NCBI GenBank assembly: GCA_030849465.1
Contig: JARVLF010000002.1
Location: 248,001-312,000, forward strand
Direction of reading: 5' to 3'
Source of the DNA: Moesziomyces globuligerus
Taxonomy: Eukaryota > Basidiomycota > Ustilaginomycetes > Ustilaginales > Ustilaginaceae
DNA length: 64,000 nt
Under the pieces are notes generated by a model. That model saw only the letters and a list, made by a program, of their open reading frames with translations, was not told where the DNA came from and did not search any database. How positions within the stretch are numbered: position 1 is the stretch's first letter; each line of letters starts with the position of its first letter. A program made the translations under genes and the position numbers. Below are positions 21,188 to 29,446 of the stretch, piece by piece.

Positions 21188-23455
21188 TCAGGAGCTCTGT
21201 GTCGTGTTGCCGCGCCGTGCGATCGACCCCCGCGTATGCCGGAGCATCAACCAGATGCTCCCACCGACGGCGAGCGCGACGCTCGTGAACAGGAATGCCT
21301 TCTGCGCCGCGTCCGGCATCAGAAACACCCACGCCGTCAGCAGCTCCGAGCCCGCGATCGTCGTCAGCGTCGAGATCATCACGCCCACCCGCTCCCACCT
21401 CACCCTGCGCACCGTCGCGCTCGCCGCGCCCGCAGCAGCGCCGTTTGCCTCGAGCTCGGCATCCATCACCGTGTAGATCTGCAGCAGCGCCAGCGGCAGC
21501 TGCGGTGTGCTCCCCACGCACGTCACCGCCGTGGCCGCGTAGATCACCCAGCTCCCGCACTCGCCCGTCGGCACCATGACGCTCGCCACGACGCCGAGTC
21601 CGAGGCCGATCACGCTGATCGCCACGCACGCCGTCAGCAGTGCAGGCACCCACCACCGCCGCGTCTTCCACCTGCGCACCATCGCGCCTCTTCCCCCGCC
21701 CGAACAGGGTGACGCCGGCTGCGTGGCGAGCATGCTCCACACCACCGCCGATACGCCTCCACAGACGCCGCCGACGAGTGCCGGTAGGCCTGGCAGAGCG
21801 GGTACGTGCTTGAGCGCCGGGTCGAGCTGGGTGTCGAGCGCGACCGGATCGGTGCTCTGCTGTAGCCCGGACGCCTTGAGCGGCGCGATGAGCGAGACTA
21901 CGGCAAGCTGGATGATGACCGTGTTTGAGACAATCAGCACGCCGCAGATGAACGTCTCGCGCGACGACGTGCCGGCGCTGATTAGGTCGAACGCGGCCTC
22001 GTGCACGCCCAGGCCGCCGTAGGCGAAGACCATGATCCGGCGCAGCACCGCAGAGACCCACAGTCCAAAGCCCGTGTGGACCTTGGACAGCGAGCGCATG
22101 TTGAACGATCCTGCCGACGCACCACCGACTCCGCGAGTGAGAATAGCCACGCTCGATAAAGGGGTGGAAAAACGGCGCAAACTCGCGAACCAGGTTGGCC
22201 CTTTCTTGTCGTCGCCTTCTTCCGCCACGATGCTGTCGCCCAAGTCTTGGTTGCCGCCGTGTATCGGGGCCTGCTTGCTAATACTTTGAGTTGGGCCTTG
22301 AAAGGATGCAGATGAGAGCTGGCGGATCCCATCCTGCCGCTCGTCGCGGTCGTCCGCATCGTCGGGACTAGCTGCCGAGATCTTTGCCAGCCCGTAGCCC
22401 GTCTGTTCGGACCATGTCTCGGGCACTTCCGAGTCTGGGCTGGGGAGTACAATGCAGTCTGACTCGATCGGGTCTTGGCGACGACGACGTCTGCAGGCCA
22501 AGTGCAGGAGGACGGCGACGATGGGCGTGAGACCGACGATGAATAGGCCTTCGAGCACGAAGAGGGCGCGAAAGCCTTGTGACGGCTCCGGTCCGTCGCC
22601 GACAAAAGAGATGCCGCTTCGTTGGAGCACGCGGGCCAGCTGGTAGCCTGCAAATACCGAAGACGAAGCGATGGCGGTACCGAGGCCGTAGACGATGCTA
22701 AAGAGGATTGTGGAAAAGCCTGTCGTCGCAGGTGTGGGCTGACAGCAAGCCGATGGTATGGGAGGTGGAGGGGCCAGAAGCTCGACGGCCTGCGTGACGA
22801 GGCCCAAAGTGCTGCATACGGCCACGCCAGCGACGATTCGTGTGAAGATGACACCCACCACCGAGGTGCCGACGACGGCAGTGAGCAGCGTCATGAGACC
22901 AACGACCAGCGTGGCCAGGACGGTCACCAAGCTAAGCCCATCCAGGAGACGGTTCGAACGGAGTCGACCGACGAGCAGCACGAATATGAGGATGAAGACA
23001 GGCCCGGCGAAGAGCATGAGGGGGAGGAGGTAGGCCGACTGGAGGAAGGTCCAGCGCAGCTTGTCGGCGTTGAGCACGTCATCGGAAGGCAGAGTCCACT
23101 GGTCCAGAGGCACCTGTATGCCGGCCTGTGCCAGATGCACAAACTCGAGGTTGAACAGGTCGGCCGTGATGACGCCAACGACGAGTGCGAGCGGAAGTAT
23201 GATGGTGAAGAACTGAGCGAGGTACTCGCTGCAGCTGTCCCTAGATGTCGCTGCACGGGGATCTAAAGGCGCTGATGCTGGTATGCTATGTTCACCAAGC
23301 GAAAGGAAAGGCATGGACGCTGCCTGGCTCTTGTTGTCGCAGTCGGGAGGCCCAGCGACGTTGCCGATGGTTTGCTCTAGCGGGGAGATGTCATGATGAT
23401 CATAGCAAGCTGGAGGGGCCGCAGACGAGCCTTTTCTGCTCTCTGCTAAAGCCAT
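21188..23455 (-). CDS. Divergent MFS-like multispanning membrane protein
   Basis: A 755-residue membrane protein that I do not recognise as a named family member. Hydrophobic segments cluster in two halves: about 80-100, 139-163, 174-196, 199-222, 248-272 and 297-320, then a 120-residue polar, Ser/Asp-rich loop (321-440), then about six more to residue 740. A 6+6 layout with a central cytosolic loop, a GRLRSNRLLDGLS turn between helices 2 and 3, and a Gly-rich fifth helix suggest a very divergent major facilitator, but the classic MFS sugar or drug-transporter motifs are absent. Both termini are polar. The substrate is unknown. It points away from the pheromone-response-element region, so regulation from there is doubtful. 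Confidence 0.7.
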   Translation of the reverse strand: MALAESRKGSSAAPPACYDHHDISPLEQTIGNVAGPPDCDNKSQAASMPFLSLGEHSIPASAPLDPRAATSRDSCSEYLAQFFTIILPLALVVGVITADLFNLEFVHLAQAGIQVPLDQWTLPSDDVLNADKLRWTFLQSAYLLPLMLFAGPVFILIFVLLVGRLRSNRLLDGLSLVTVLATLVVGLMTLLTAVVGTSVVGVIFTRIVAGVAVCSTLGLVTQAVELLAPPPPIPSACCQPTPATTGFSTILFSIVYGLGTAIASSSVFAGYQLARVLQRSGISFVGDGPEPSQGFRALFVLEGLFIVGLTPIVAVLLHLACRRRRRQDPIESDCIVLPSPDSEVPETWSEQTGYGLAKISAASPDDADDRDERQDGIRQLSSASFQGPTQSISKQAPIHGGNQDLGDSIVAEEGDDKKGPTWFASLRRFSTPLSSVAILTRGVGGASAGSFNMRSLSKVHTGFGLWVSAVLRRIMVFAYGGLGVHEAAFDLISAGTSSRETFICGVLIVSNTVIIQLAVVSLIAPLKASGLQQSTDPVALDTQLDPALKHVPALPGLPALVGGVCGGVSAVVWSMLATQPASPCSGGGRGAMVRRWKTRRWWVPALLTACVAISVIGLGLGVVASVMVPTGECGSWVIYAATAVTCVGSTPQLPLALLQIYTVMDAELEANGAAAGAASATVRRVRWERVGVMISTLTTIAGSELLTAWVFLMPDAAQKAFLFTSVALAVGGSIWLMLRHTRGSIARRGNTTQSS

Positions 23456-23845
23456 TGCGATCTATACACCGAGCCGCGGGGCGATAGCGAGGGGCAATGC
23501 TGCGTCTTGGACACGGCGAGATAGCGTCACATTGAGGTACAGGAAGTGGGCACGAGAGCACGCACTTGTGAGAGAGGGCTGCAACCTCAAGATCACACGA
23601 GGGCAGGTGTGAGCAGTCGGAAAGAAAGAGGAGATGAGCGGGAGAACGACGTATGGATGGCGGTAGCGAGCCAGGACCGGAGCTGCATTGAGCTCTGGCA
23701 GGTCGAGGCACGAGAGGGGTGGAGCGATGAGGAGGCGTCTTATCAGCCAAGTGGATGGGGTCTGATGGGAAGGATGCGTTGCTGCTAGCGCAGCCACTCG
23801 AACGTGGGGAATAGGAGCATGAGAGAGCAGCTGAGGGCAGATCGA

Positions 23846-23895
23846 GCGCAGAAGCAGCGCAGAAGCAGCGCAGAAGCAGCACAGAAGCAGCGCAG
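23846..23895. repeat. 11-bp tandem repeat, about 4.5 copies
   Basis: The unit gcgcagaagca occurs three times exactly, once with one change (gcacagaagca) and once truncated. Confidence 0.9.
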
Positions 23896-24635
23896 GTCCG
23901 ACGGTCCGATTGATGCTCCGACGAGCGGTCGCAGCATCCAGCCCAGCTCAATGGGCAGAGCACGCTTTTCCGTGTTGGCACCTCGACCAGCACGCAGGCT
24001 CATGGGCTCTCAATGGCCGCGCCACGCCATTTGAGCAGGCTCGCCTTTCATTCAGCCCTAGAAGCCAAATCTCAGATGAAGAGCTTCACAGCTTTGGCGT
24101 GGTTGCGAGCAAGAGCGCATGATAAGTGGCAGCTGCTGCGTCTAGAAACCACGCCGGCCTGCATCCAACCCCAGGCCAGGCGGCGCAAGGCGGCGAGGGC
24201 GCGGCGCTGCGCCTGCGGTTCCTTTTCGGGCTAGCCGAATACAGCTGCGCTCGACGCTGCCACGCGACGCAGGGTCCTCGGTCCAGCACGCCGCCGCTGC
24301 GCTCGCTCATCTGCGCAGATGCCGGCGTGGATACCATCATCCCACGCTTCGGACCGCACCAGGCGGGTCTGGTCGATGCTGAGAGACTCGCAGGAGGATG
24401 CGCAGGGGTGCGCAGAGCTGCGCAGAGCTGCGCTCGCTGAACATCTGGAGCGCAGACGCAAGAGCTGCCAAGCCACATGACGCCTCGGCCTTCCCGAAGA
24501 GGGGCGCAACTCAAAAACGGTGATTTCATCGCCGTTCCCGAGCAGCTTCGGAAGTTGGCATTCTCCACCCTGCATAACTTCCGCCGCGACTTTGCTTTTG
24601 TCTTTACCTCCGAGCCATCTCGCGTTCCCACACTC

Positions 24636-24836
24636 TCAGCAATCGCTTGGGCTCGTTTGCCCCACCCTCGCTTCCCACCCGCAAAACTTCGGATGCACCG
24701 ACCTTGTGATTCTGCCGATGAGTTGGGAGCGATGCGCCACACGAGCTGATGAATCTAAAGCCATCGCAGGCTGAGAGAGAGAAAATGAGAGCCCGCTCAA
24801 GACGAGAAGCGAGGATGCAATCGCAGTCCGCCGCAT
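24636..24836 (-). CDS. Possible small secreted protein (uncertain)
   Basis: A 66-codon frame starting with ATG. Residues 1-25 look like a signal peptide: two Arg, a hydrophobic core (IASSLLVLSGLSFSL) and a cleavage-like QPAMA-L. The mature part would be about 41 residues with two Cys. Codon third positions are only moderately GC-rich, weaker than in neighbouring genes, and a GT that could start an intron lies after residue 34. It lies 93 bp beyond the small membrane ORF on the same strand. It may be a chance frame or the first exon of a larger gene. Confidence 0.22.
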   Translation of the reverse strand: MRRTAIASSLLVLSGLSFSLSQPAMALDSSARVAHRSQLIGRITRSVHPKFCGWEARVGQTSPSDC

Positions 24837-24929
24837 GCTCTAGCTGGATCAGCTCACGCTAGCTGTGGTCGAGCGCACAGCCCCTCCCTTCCGGCTGGCT
24901 CGAGAAAGTCGAAGCGATCTGCGCCTCGA

Positions 24930-25178
24930 TCAGCCTTGCGCCCCGTTCAGCGAGGTCGAGTTACTTGGTGGTCCTGCGAATGAGGGCGGTATGAGTTGGG
25001 TGGTGTTGATCGCGACGCTTGCCAAGCCGCTATGTTGGTTGAAGACTTTGTTCGGGCTCAGCAGCAGCAGCACCGAGATGGCCAGCACGAGCGCGTGCGC
25101 CAGCAGCAGCAACCATGCCACGATGCGCTCCTTGGCCTTGATCACTGGCGTGTTTCGGATGGCTGTCAGCATCGGCAT
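24930..25178 (-). CDS. Small single-pass membrane protein of unknown function
   Basis: An 82-codon frame with ATG codons at residues 1 and 3. A positively charged N-terminus (RNTPVIKAKER) precedes one strong membrane segment (IVAWLLLLAHALVLAISVLL), then a polar segment with N-glycosylation sequons NTT and NST. Third codon positions are almost all G or C through residue 60, as in real genes here, then weaken near the end. It diverges from the Ser/Thr-rich membrane glycoprotein at 25864 across the region carrying the pheromone response elements. No family was recognised. The 3' end could be different if the gene is spliced, since a cag/g acceptor-like site lies near the end. Confidence 0.45.
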   Translation of the reverse strand: MPMLTAIRNTPVIKAKERIVAWLLLLAHALVLAISVLLLLSPNKVFNQHSGLASVAINTTQLIPPSFAGPPSNSTSLNGAQG

Positions 25179-25335
25179 ATGGTTCGAGGAGCAACGACGG
25201 GCCTGCGGAGGAACAAGTGGCTACCCTTCCGCCTCTCCGACCTCTTATACCCGAGCTCACCATCTAGTGCGCATCCGTGCCACACACTATCACATCCCAC
25301 CGCTTTTCAGGAGACAAGCCTCCTTTCGCATGACC

Positions 25336-25344
25336 ACAAAGGGC
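25336..25344 (+). promoter_or_regulatory. Imperfect pheromone response element
   Basis: ACAAAGGGC, one mismatch from ACAAAGGGA at the last base. A second near-match, TCAAAGGGA, follows at 25356-25364. Confidence 0.4.
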
Positions 25345-25426
25345 ACTCGTCTGGATCAAAGGGAGGCCGGCCGTCTCCACCCCGCGCTGCGACACGCGTC
25401 TGCACACCCATCACTACGCGTGCATG

Positions 25427-25435
25427 TCCCTTTGT
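25427..25435 (-). promoter_or_regulatory. Pheromone response element, exact copy 1
   Basis: Plus strand reads TCCCTTTGT, so the minus strand reads ACAAAGGGA, the Prf1 site of Ustilago. Confidence 0.6.
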
Positions 25436-25533
25436 CCGGCGACTGCATGTCACGCACCACACCCGATCTCGTAGGATACGATGCTGCACTTCATCTGTTG
25501 CGTCGCAGCAGCGCTTCTGGCGACTCATGCGTC

Positions 25534-25542
25534 GCCCTTTGT
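25534..25542 (-). promoter_or_regulatory. Imperfect pheromone response element
   Basis: Plus strand GCCCTTTGT, one mismatch from the exact element, in the same orientation as the exact copies. Confidence 0.4.
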
Positions 25543-25604
25543 TTCCGGTCGACTGACAATCAGGGCTTGCCCTAATCGCATCAGACGCAGCACTCTTCTA
25601 GATG

Positions 25605-25613
25605 TCCCTTTGT
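25605..25613 (-). promoter_or_regulatory. Pheromone response element, exact copy 2
   Basis: Plus strand TCCCTTTGT inside gatgTCCCTTTGTcc; the flanks resemble those of copy 1 (catgTCCCTTTGTcc). Confidence 0.6.
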
Positions 25614-25653
25614 CCTCAAACCGTCAGACGCCAACTCTGGCAACTTGGGCGCT

Positions 25654-25662
25654 TCCCTTTGT
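25654..25662 (-). promoter_or_regulatory. Pheromone response element, exact copy 3
   Basis: Plus strand TCCCTTTGT followed by CCTTTG; about 200 bp upstream of the ATG at 25864. Confidence 0.6.
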
Positions 25663-25863
25663 CCTTTGACAGGCGAGAGCCCATCGAGCTAGTTTGCAGC
25701 AATAATGCCTCAAGCAGGTCCAGCAAGAGATCTCTTGAGTATAACTACTGCTCGCGTCTCGTGTTCGCAGCCCAACGCCTTGGATCGATCTGCACCCTCT
25801 CACACGACCCGAAACGACGTCTCATCCTCACTCTGGGCCAATCTCCCATAGACCCTCGCCAGG

Positions 25864-27546
25864 ATGTCGTCTGTTACCACAGGAAACATGCTTGTACCTG
25901 CCTCGAACGCCAATGCCACGTCCGGCAACACCACCGTACAAAGCTCGCCTCAGATCATCTCCTCATCGCCCACCATCCCTTCGGAAGGACTTATGAGCGG
26001 CAGCAGCAACGACACGGACATCACTCTGCTCACCTTCGGACCGCTCTCTGCGTGCGTTTCGATTCCCACACTCGAGCGTGCATCGGCGCCAGTCCTGTCG
26101 AGCGCGTCGGGCAACGTACAGCGGCAGCAGGTGCAAGCCTGGCTCGCTGGGCTACCCAAGACGACGTGGTGCACACCATTTGCGTGGACGCTGAAGCCAG
26201 ACTACACGGCGCCCTTGGCTGCGCTCGCCACGTTCCAGGACCAGATCACGCACATGTTGCCGACTCCCAACACCACCACCGCCCGCAATGTGCGCATGCT
26301 CGAGGCACAGCCCGTGGGTCCGGGCAATGCGACCTTTTTCCAGCCCAGCGAGGCCGGCGGCTCGCTGCTCTCTGCAGGCAGTGCGGCGAGGTCGCTGCCG
26401 AGCGGCCTGCCCGTCTGGATGGGCGTCGTGCTGGCGAGTGTCGTGCTCGTGCACCTCGTCGCACTCCTGCTGCATCTCGGTGCCGATCTCCATGTCCTCT
26501 TTCCCTCCCTCGCGACCAGGGGCAGCAAGGATGCTCAGGCGCCGCCGCCGAGCATGCCGATGGCGCCCATCAACCAGAGTACCGCGACGCTCGTCGAGCC
26601 CAAGGACGCGCCCGCCGCCGACAGCAAGCTAGCCGACCCGCCTGGGTACGCTGCGCCGGTACCCCTTGGTGGTACGGTGCCGGGATACGGAGGCGTCCCC
26701 GTGTACACGGCGCCAGTGCAGGCGCCAGTGGTCCGCGCATGCCGCAGCGCCAAGCGCGTGCTCGTGCCGCTGCTGCTGGCCGCCGCGCTCGCCATGGTCG
26801 CCGTCGCCGTCGTGCTCAACTCGAAATTCGCAGCTGGCTCCGTAGCTGCTCCTGGTCCGGTGGCGGCAGCCAGTGCGGCTCCGGCATCCGCCTCGAGCGT
26901 CGCCACGAGTGTCGGCCTCAGCACTTCACTGGGGAGCACGGGCGTGCAGCCGACGAGTGTAGCTGCAACATCCACGAGCGCCGGAAGAGCGAGTCAGGTA
27001 GTCAGCTTTACTGCAAAGCCGACCGTGGCTGCTGCTGCTACGACCGAGGCTATGCGTGATGATGGTGTCTCTGAGGCCAAGGCGACATCCTCGATGACGC
27101 GACTCGTACGCAGGCAGGCCGACTTCTTCCCTCCCGCGGCCACGACGACCTCGGACGCCGCCCTGCGTACCACCACGACGCAAACACCTCCATCGTCTAC
27201 CTCCGTCACCTCGGTGAGCTTGGCTACTTCGGCCGCGTCGGCGCCGACCTCGTCCGTCGGTACGTCGGACACGCCGCGCACACAGGTCGGCTCGAGCTCT
27301 GCCTCGACCGCGCCTCTGGCTGTCTCGACGGCAGCTGCCCAGCGGTCGAGCGCCGATGCAGTGTCCGGAACGGCGGCCGAGACGCCGGTGCTGGTGCTGG
27401 TGCGGGGCCCGTCGATGCACCGCGTGTGGTGGGTGGTGATGCTCGATCTAATGCTCTGGTTCGTCCAGCGTCGGCGGACGCGCGCGCAGGTGGCGCTGGC
27501 CAAGGCGCACGCCACGCTCCTCCCGCACAACCACGTGCATTCCTAG
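25864..27546 (+). CDS. Ser/Thr-rich multi-pass membrane glycoprotein, unknown function
   Basis: A 560-residue protein of unrecognised family. The N-terminal 180 residues are polar, with N-glycosylation sequons (NAT, NTT, NDT and others) and two Cys (64 in FGPLSAC and 103 in TTWC), so probably extracellular, yet no signal peptide precedes them. Membrane segments lie at about 185-207 and 298-318, separated by a Pro/Ala-rich loop; a 200-residue Ser/Thr/Ala-rich, probably O-glycosylated segment follows, then a third hydrophobic stretch near 521-537 (WWVVMLDLMLWF) and a basic tail. The order is that of a four-pass claudin/Sur7/Fig1-like protein lacking its first helix, which may lie on an unseen upstream exon; an in-frame TAG sits 12 bases before the ATG. 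Its promoter carries the pheromone response element cluster. Confidence 0.75.
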   Translation: MSSVTTGNMLVPASNANATSGNTTVQSSPQIISSSPTIPSEGLMSGSSNDTDITLLTFGPLSACVSIPTLERASAPVLSSASGNVQRQQVQAWLAGLPKTTWCTPFAWTLKPDYTAPLAALATFQDQITHMLPTPNTTTARNVRMLEAQPVGPGNATFFQPSEAGGSLLSAGSAARSLPSGLPVWMGVVLASVVLVHLVALLLHLGADLHVLFPSLATRGSKDAQAPPPSMPMAPINQSTATLVEPKDAPAADSKLADPPGYAAPVPLGGTVPGYGGVPVYTAPVQAPVVRACRSAKRVLVPLLLAAALAMVAVAVVLNSKFAAGSVAAPGPVAAASAAPASASSVATSVGLSTSLGSTGVQPTSVAATSTSAGRASQVVSFTAKPTVAAAATTEAMRDDGVSEAKATSSMTRLVRRQADFFPPAATTTSDAALRTTTTQTPPSSTSVTSVSLATSAASAPTSSVGTSDTPRTQVGSSSASTAPLAVSTAAAQRSSADAVSGTAAETPVLVLVRGPSMHRVWWVVMLDLMLWFVQRRRTRAQVALAKAHATLLPHNHVHS

Positions 27547-27727
27547 CGTTCCCTCTGCACCCATGCGGGTTTGTATATGGTCTCGTAGCAACGGTTAGAG
27601 TGTCGCGTCCTGGGTCCGTGTGTGGTGTGGTGTGCAAGACGCAACCCGGAGCAGAGAGGCATTCACAAGTGCTGTAGGATCAGATTGGGTACTACATAAT
27701 TGCTAATAAGAAGAAGTCGGATAAGTT

Positions 27728-27826
27728 GCTTCTTTAGCTCAGTTGGTACGAGCGTTCGACTGAAGTATCGGTCTTCGCCAGCAATGGTTATTCGAAAGGT
27801 CACCTGTTCGACCCAGGTAAGGAGCA
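27728..27826 (+). tRNA. tRNA-Phe (GAA) with 25-nt intron
   Basis: It folds as a complete cloverleaf. Acceptor 5' GCTTCTT pairs with 3' AAGGAGC (one T-G pair), discriminator A. The D-arm is GCTC/GAGC around AGTTGGTAC, the anticodon stem TTCGA/TCGAA, the loop CTGAAGT with anticodon GAA at 27762-27764, and the T-arm ACCTG/CAGGT around TTCGACC. The intron occupies 27766-27790, one base after the anticodon as in all nuclear tRNA introns, and contains a TTC able to pair with the anticodon. No CCA is encoded, as expected for eukaryotes. Confidence 0.95.
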
Positions 27827-27829
27827 TCT

Positions 27830-27841
27830 TCTTTTTTTCTT
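27830..27841 (+). terminator. RNA polymerase III terminator of tRNA-Phe
   Basis: A T-rich tract including seven consecutive T starts four bases after the discriminator base. Confidence 0.75.
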
Positions 27842-28203
27842 CCGCCTATTTTTACCGTGCAATTTCGACATGTCCGCGACGCTGTTGCGCTGTCGTGTGC
27901 GGTGCGAGAGGTGCCAAGCGGCTGTGACTGCTGCGGGAAGCTAGCTCCGCTGTGCATTCCCAGCTTGGATACGTTGCGGGCTACACACACACACACGGTT
28001 GCGAGGGGGGGAGGAGAGTGGCTCGTGCAAGACATTTGACATTACGTCGTAGGAGGCGGGGATGTGGTCGCCGACTTTGGACGTCTGCGCACGAATCTGC
28101 TCACGTCTGCAGCGCTGAGCGGCTAAACACGCGTGCTCGGCGGATGATGGCGTAGCAGGAAGCAGGAGAAAACGGGCAAAGGTATGGGGAGGGGGTGGAT
28201 TGT

Positions 28204-29028
28204 CTATGCTGGGAGTTCGAACTTTTCGCCCTTCATGACCTTTGTGAAGTAGACTGTCGACGACGCAAAGGAACGCAAGATGCACTGGTCAGTACCGACT
28301 CGTCTCTCAAGTGCCAAAGTGTTGTGTTGGAGGGGTCGAGGTGGGGAAAACGTACCGTAGAAAAAGTCGAGGTAGAGACCGGTCTGTACGAGGCCGGAGA
28401 GGATCGAGATGGGATCGATCTCGTTACTCGCAATATACCTATCGGACGCGGAGGATATGATGAGTAAGAGTTTCTACAGAGGCATGAGCATTTGGAAGAT
28501 CCGAGAGGGGTGGTGTTTGACGTACCTGTAGAGCCAATTAGGGATGTAGAGGGCACGGTATGCGCCTAGGGCGAAGATGTAGTGTGTGGTGATGGCCTCT
28601 GCTTCGCCTGTTCTTTGGAGCATGAACAGCTGGGGCAGGATGGCCACTGCTTCGAGGTAGATGCTAAAGGTCCACATGAGTTCGACAAAGTCGAACCTGT
28701 AGTGGAAGAGCAAAGCGAGAACCGCACTTGGACCCATGAGGTATTCGAGACGAATGGTGTCGATGGCGGGATCGTGCGTGGGACGGAACTTGAGCTTCAT
28801 GAGGTAGAGCACATAGACGGAGGAGGCGATAAAGAAGAGCTTCATGAGGAAGCGGTAGAGCGAGTTTTCGTGAAAGAGGTCCAGATACCGCGTCACAAAC
28901 ACCACCGTATACAGCAGCTGCGTCTTGAACGAGATGCCGCGACACGACTTGGAGAGCTGCATCTTGTGCACCAGGATGAAGATCGACGCCAGGTGCGCAA
29001 AGTCGCCCGCCAACCGAAAGATGTTCAT
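28204..29028 (-). CDS. ERD2: ER lumen protein-retaining (HDEL/KDEL) receptor
   Basis: A seven-helix Golgi-to-ER retrieval receptor. There are three exons on the minus strand: 29028-28526, 28438-28356 and 28253-28204, with introns of 87 and 102 nt that begin gtacgt and end tag and cag. Splicing gives 211 residues, the usual Erd2 length. The start MNIFRLAGDFAHLASIF is the conserved N-terminus; the frame is open slightly upstream but has no ATG. Family blocks include CRGISFKTQ, YLDLF, EYLMGPSAVLALLFHY, WTFSIYLEAVAILPQLFMLQ, HYIFALGAYRALYIPNWLYR, then across the splice sites NEIDPISILSGLVQTGLY, DFFYVYFTKV and the tail GEKFELPA. Reading without the introns would destroy the last two helices. Confidence 0.96.
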
Positions 29029-29446
29029 CGTCAAATTCCAACCAAGCGCGCGGCGCTAAGCGTGAGTGTAAGAGGCGTGTTGGTGTGAGTGGTGGTGTGT
29101 TGGCAAAGGTGGACTGTGCTGAATTTGCAGAGAGACGTGTTGAAGAGCCACGCATCTGCCGCACGAGAACGCGTCGGCATCCAGAGGTGTTGCGTTGGCA
29201 CAATCTGCATCTTGGACCAAACACTCGGAAAAATAAAAAGCCACCTCGCGGTCAGGCTCGCAGCGCGCCGCCAACATTCCACATGCAAACTCAACACCTC
29301 ATCATTTCCCCCCCACCCTCCCGTCACCAATCTCCCGATCCCATCTATCCCCGATCTCCGATCCACACCACACACCACACCCAACCTCACTCACACCAAC
29401 AGCGATAGTAGAGCCAAGCCTGGGCAAGATCTTGGGTTGCAAGTGG
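29029..29446. other. Intergenic region upstream of ERD2
   Basis: About 420 bases between the ERD2 start and the stop of the lipid kinase, rich in CA/CCA sequence near 29300-29400. No gene is supported. Confidence 0.45.

Larger units (their letters stand above)
23456..24929. other. Gene-sparse region, 1.5 kb
   Basis: No gene is firmly supported. An 11-bp tandem repeat lies at 23846-23895. A minus-strand 66-codon frame at 24636-24836 begins with a signal-peptide-like sequence, and a 218-codon minus-strand frame (24086-24742) is Cys/Arg/Ser-rich without coding-like codon use. The base composition and codon pattern are less coding-like than elsewhere in the window. Confidence 0.45.
25179..25863. 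promoter_or_regulatory. Divergent promoter with pheromone response element cluster
   Basis: A 685-bp divergent intergenic region between two membrane-protein frames. It contains three exact copies of TCCCTTTGT (reverse complement of ACAAAGGGA) and three one-mismatch copies within 327 bp. In Ustilago the HMG-box factor Prf1 binds ACAAAGGGA to activate pheromone- and mating-induced genes. The functional reading assumes this genome is a smut with a Prf1 orthologue. Confidence 0.65.
27547..28203. other. Intergenic region holding tRNA-Phe
   Basis: Apart from the tRNA gene and its T-rich terminator there is no supported gene; a short CA run lies at 27986-27996. Confidence 0.5.

Noticed and set aside
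23846..23895. Short regular repeat considered as a CRISPR-like array
   Set aside because: Direct 11-bp tandem units without spacers in a eukaryotic genome; an ordinary minisatellite.
24086..24742. 218-codon minus-strand frame in the gene-sparse region
   Set aside because: Begins at GTG, Arg/Ser/Cys-rich, weak third-position bias and no motif; not strong enough to call.
25481..25669. ORF starting with a signal-peptide-like sequence, considered as the missing first exon of the 25864 gene
   Set aside because: It overlaps two exact pheromone response elements and has no good 5' splice site that would join to the downstream frame.
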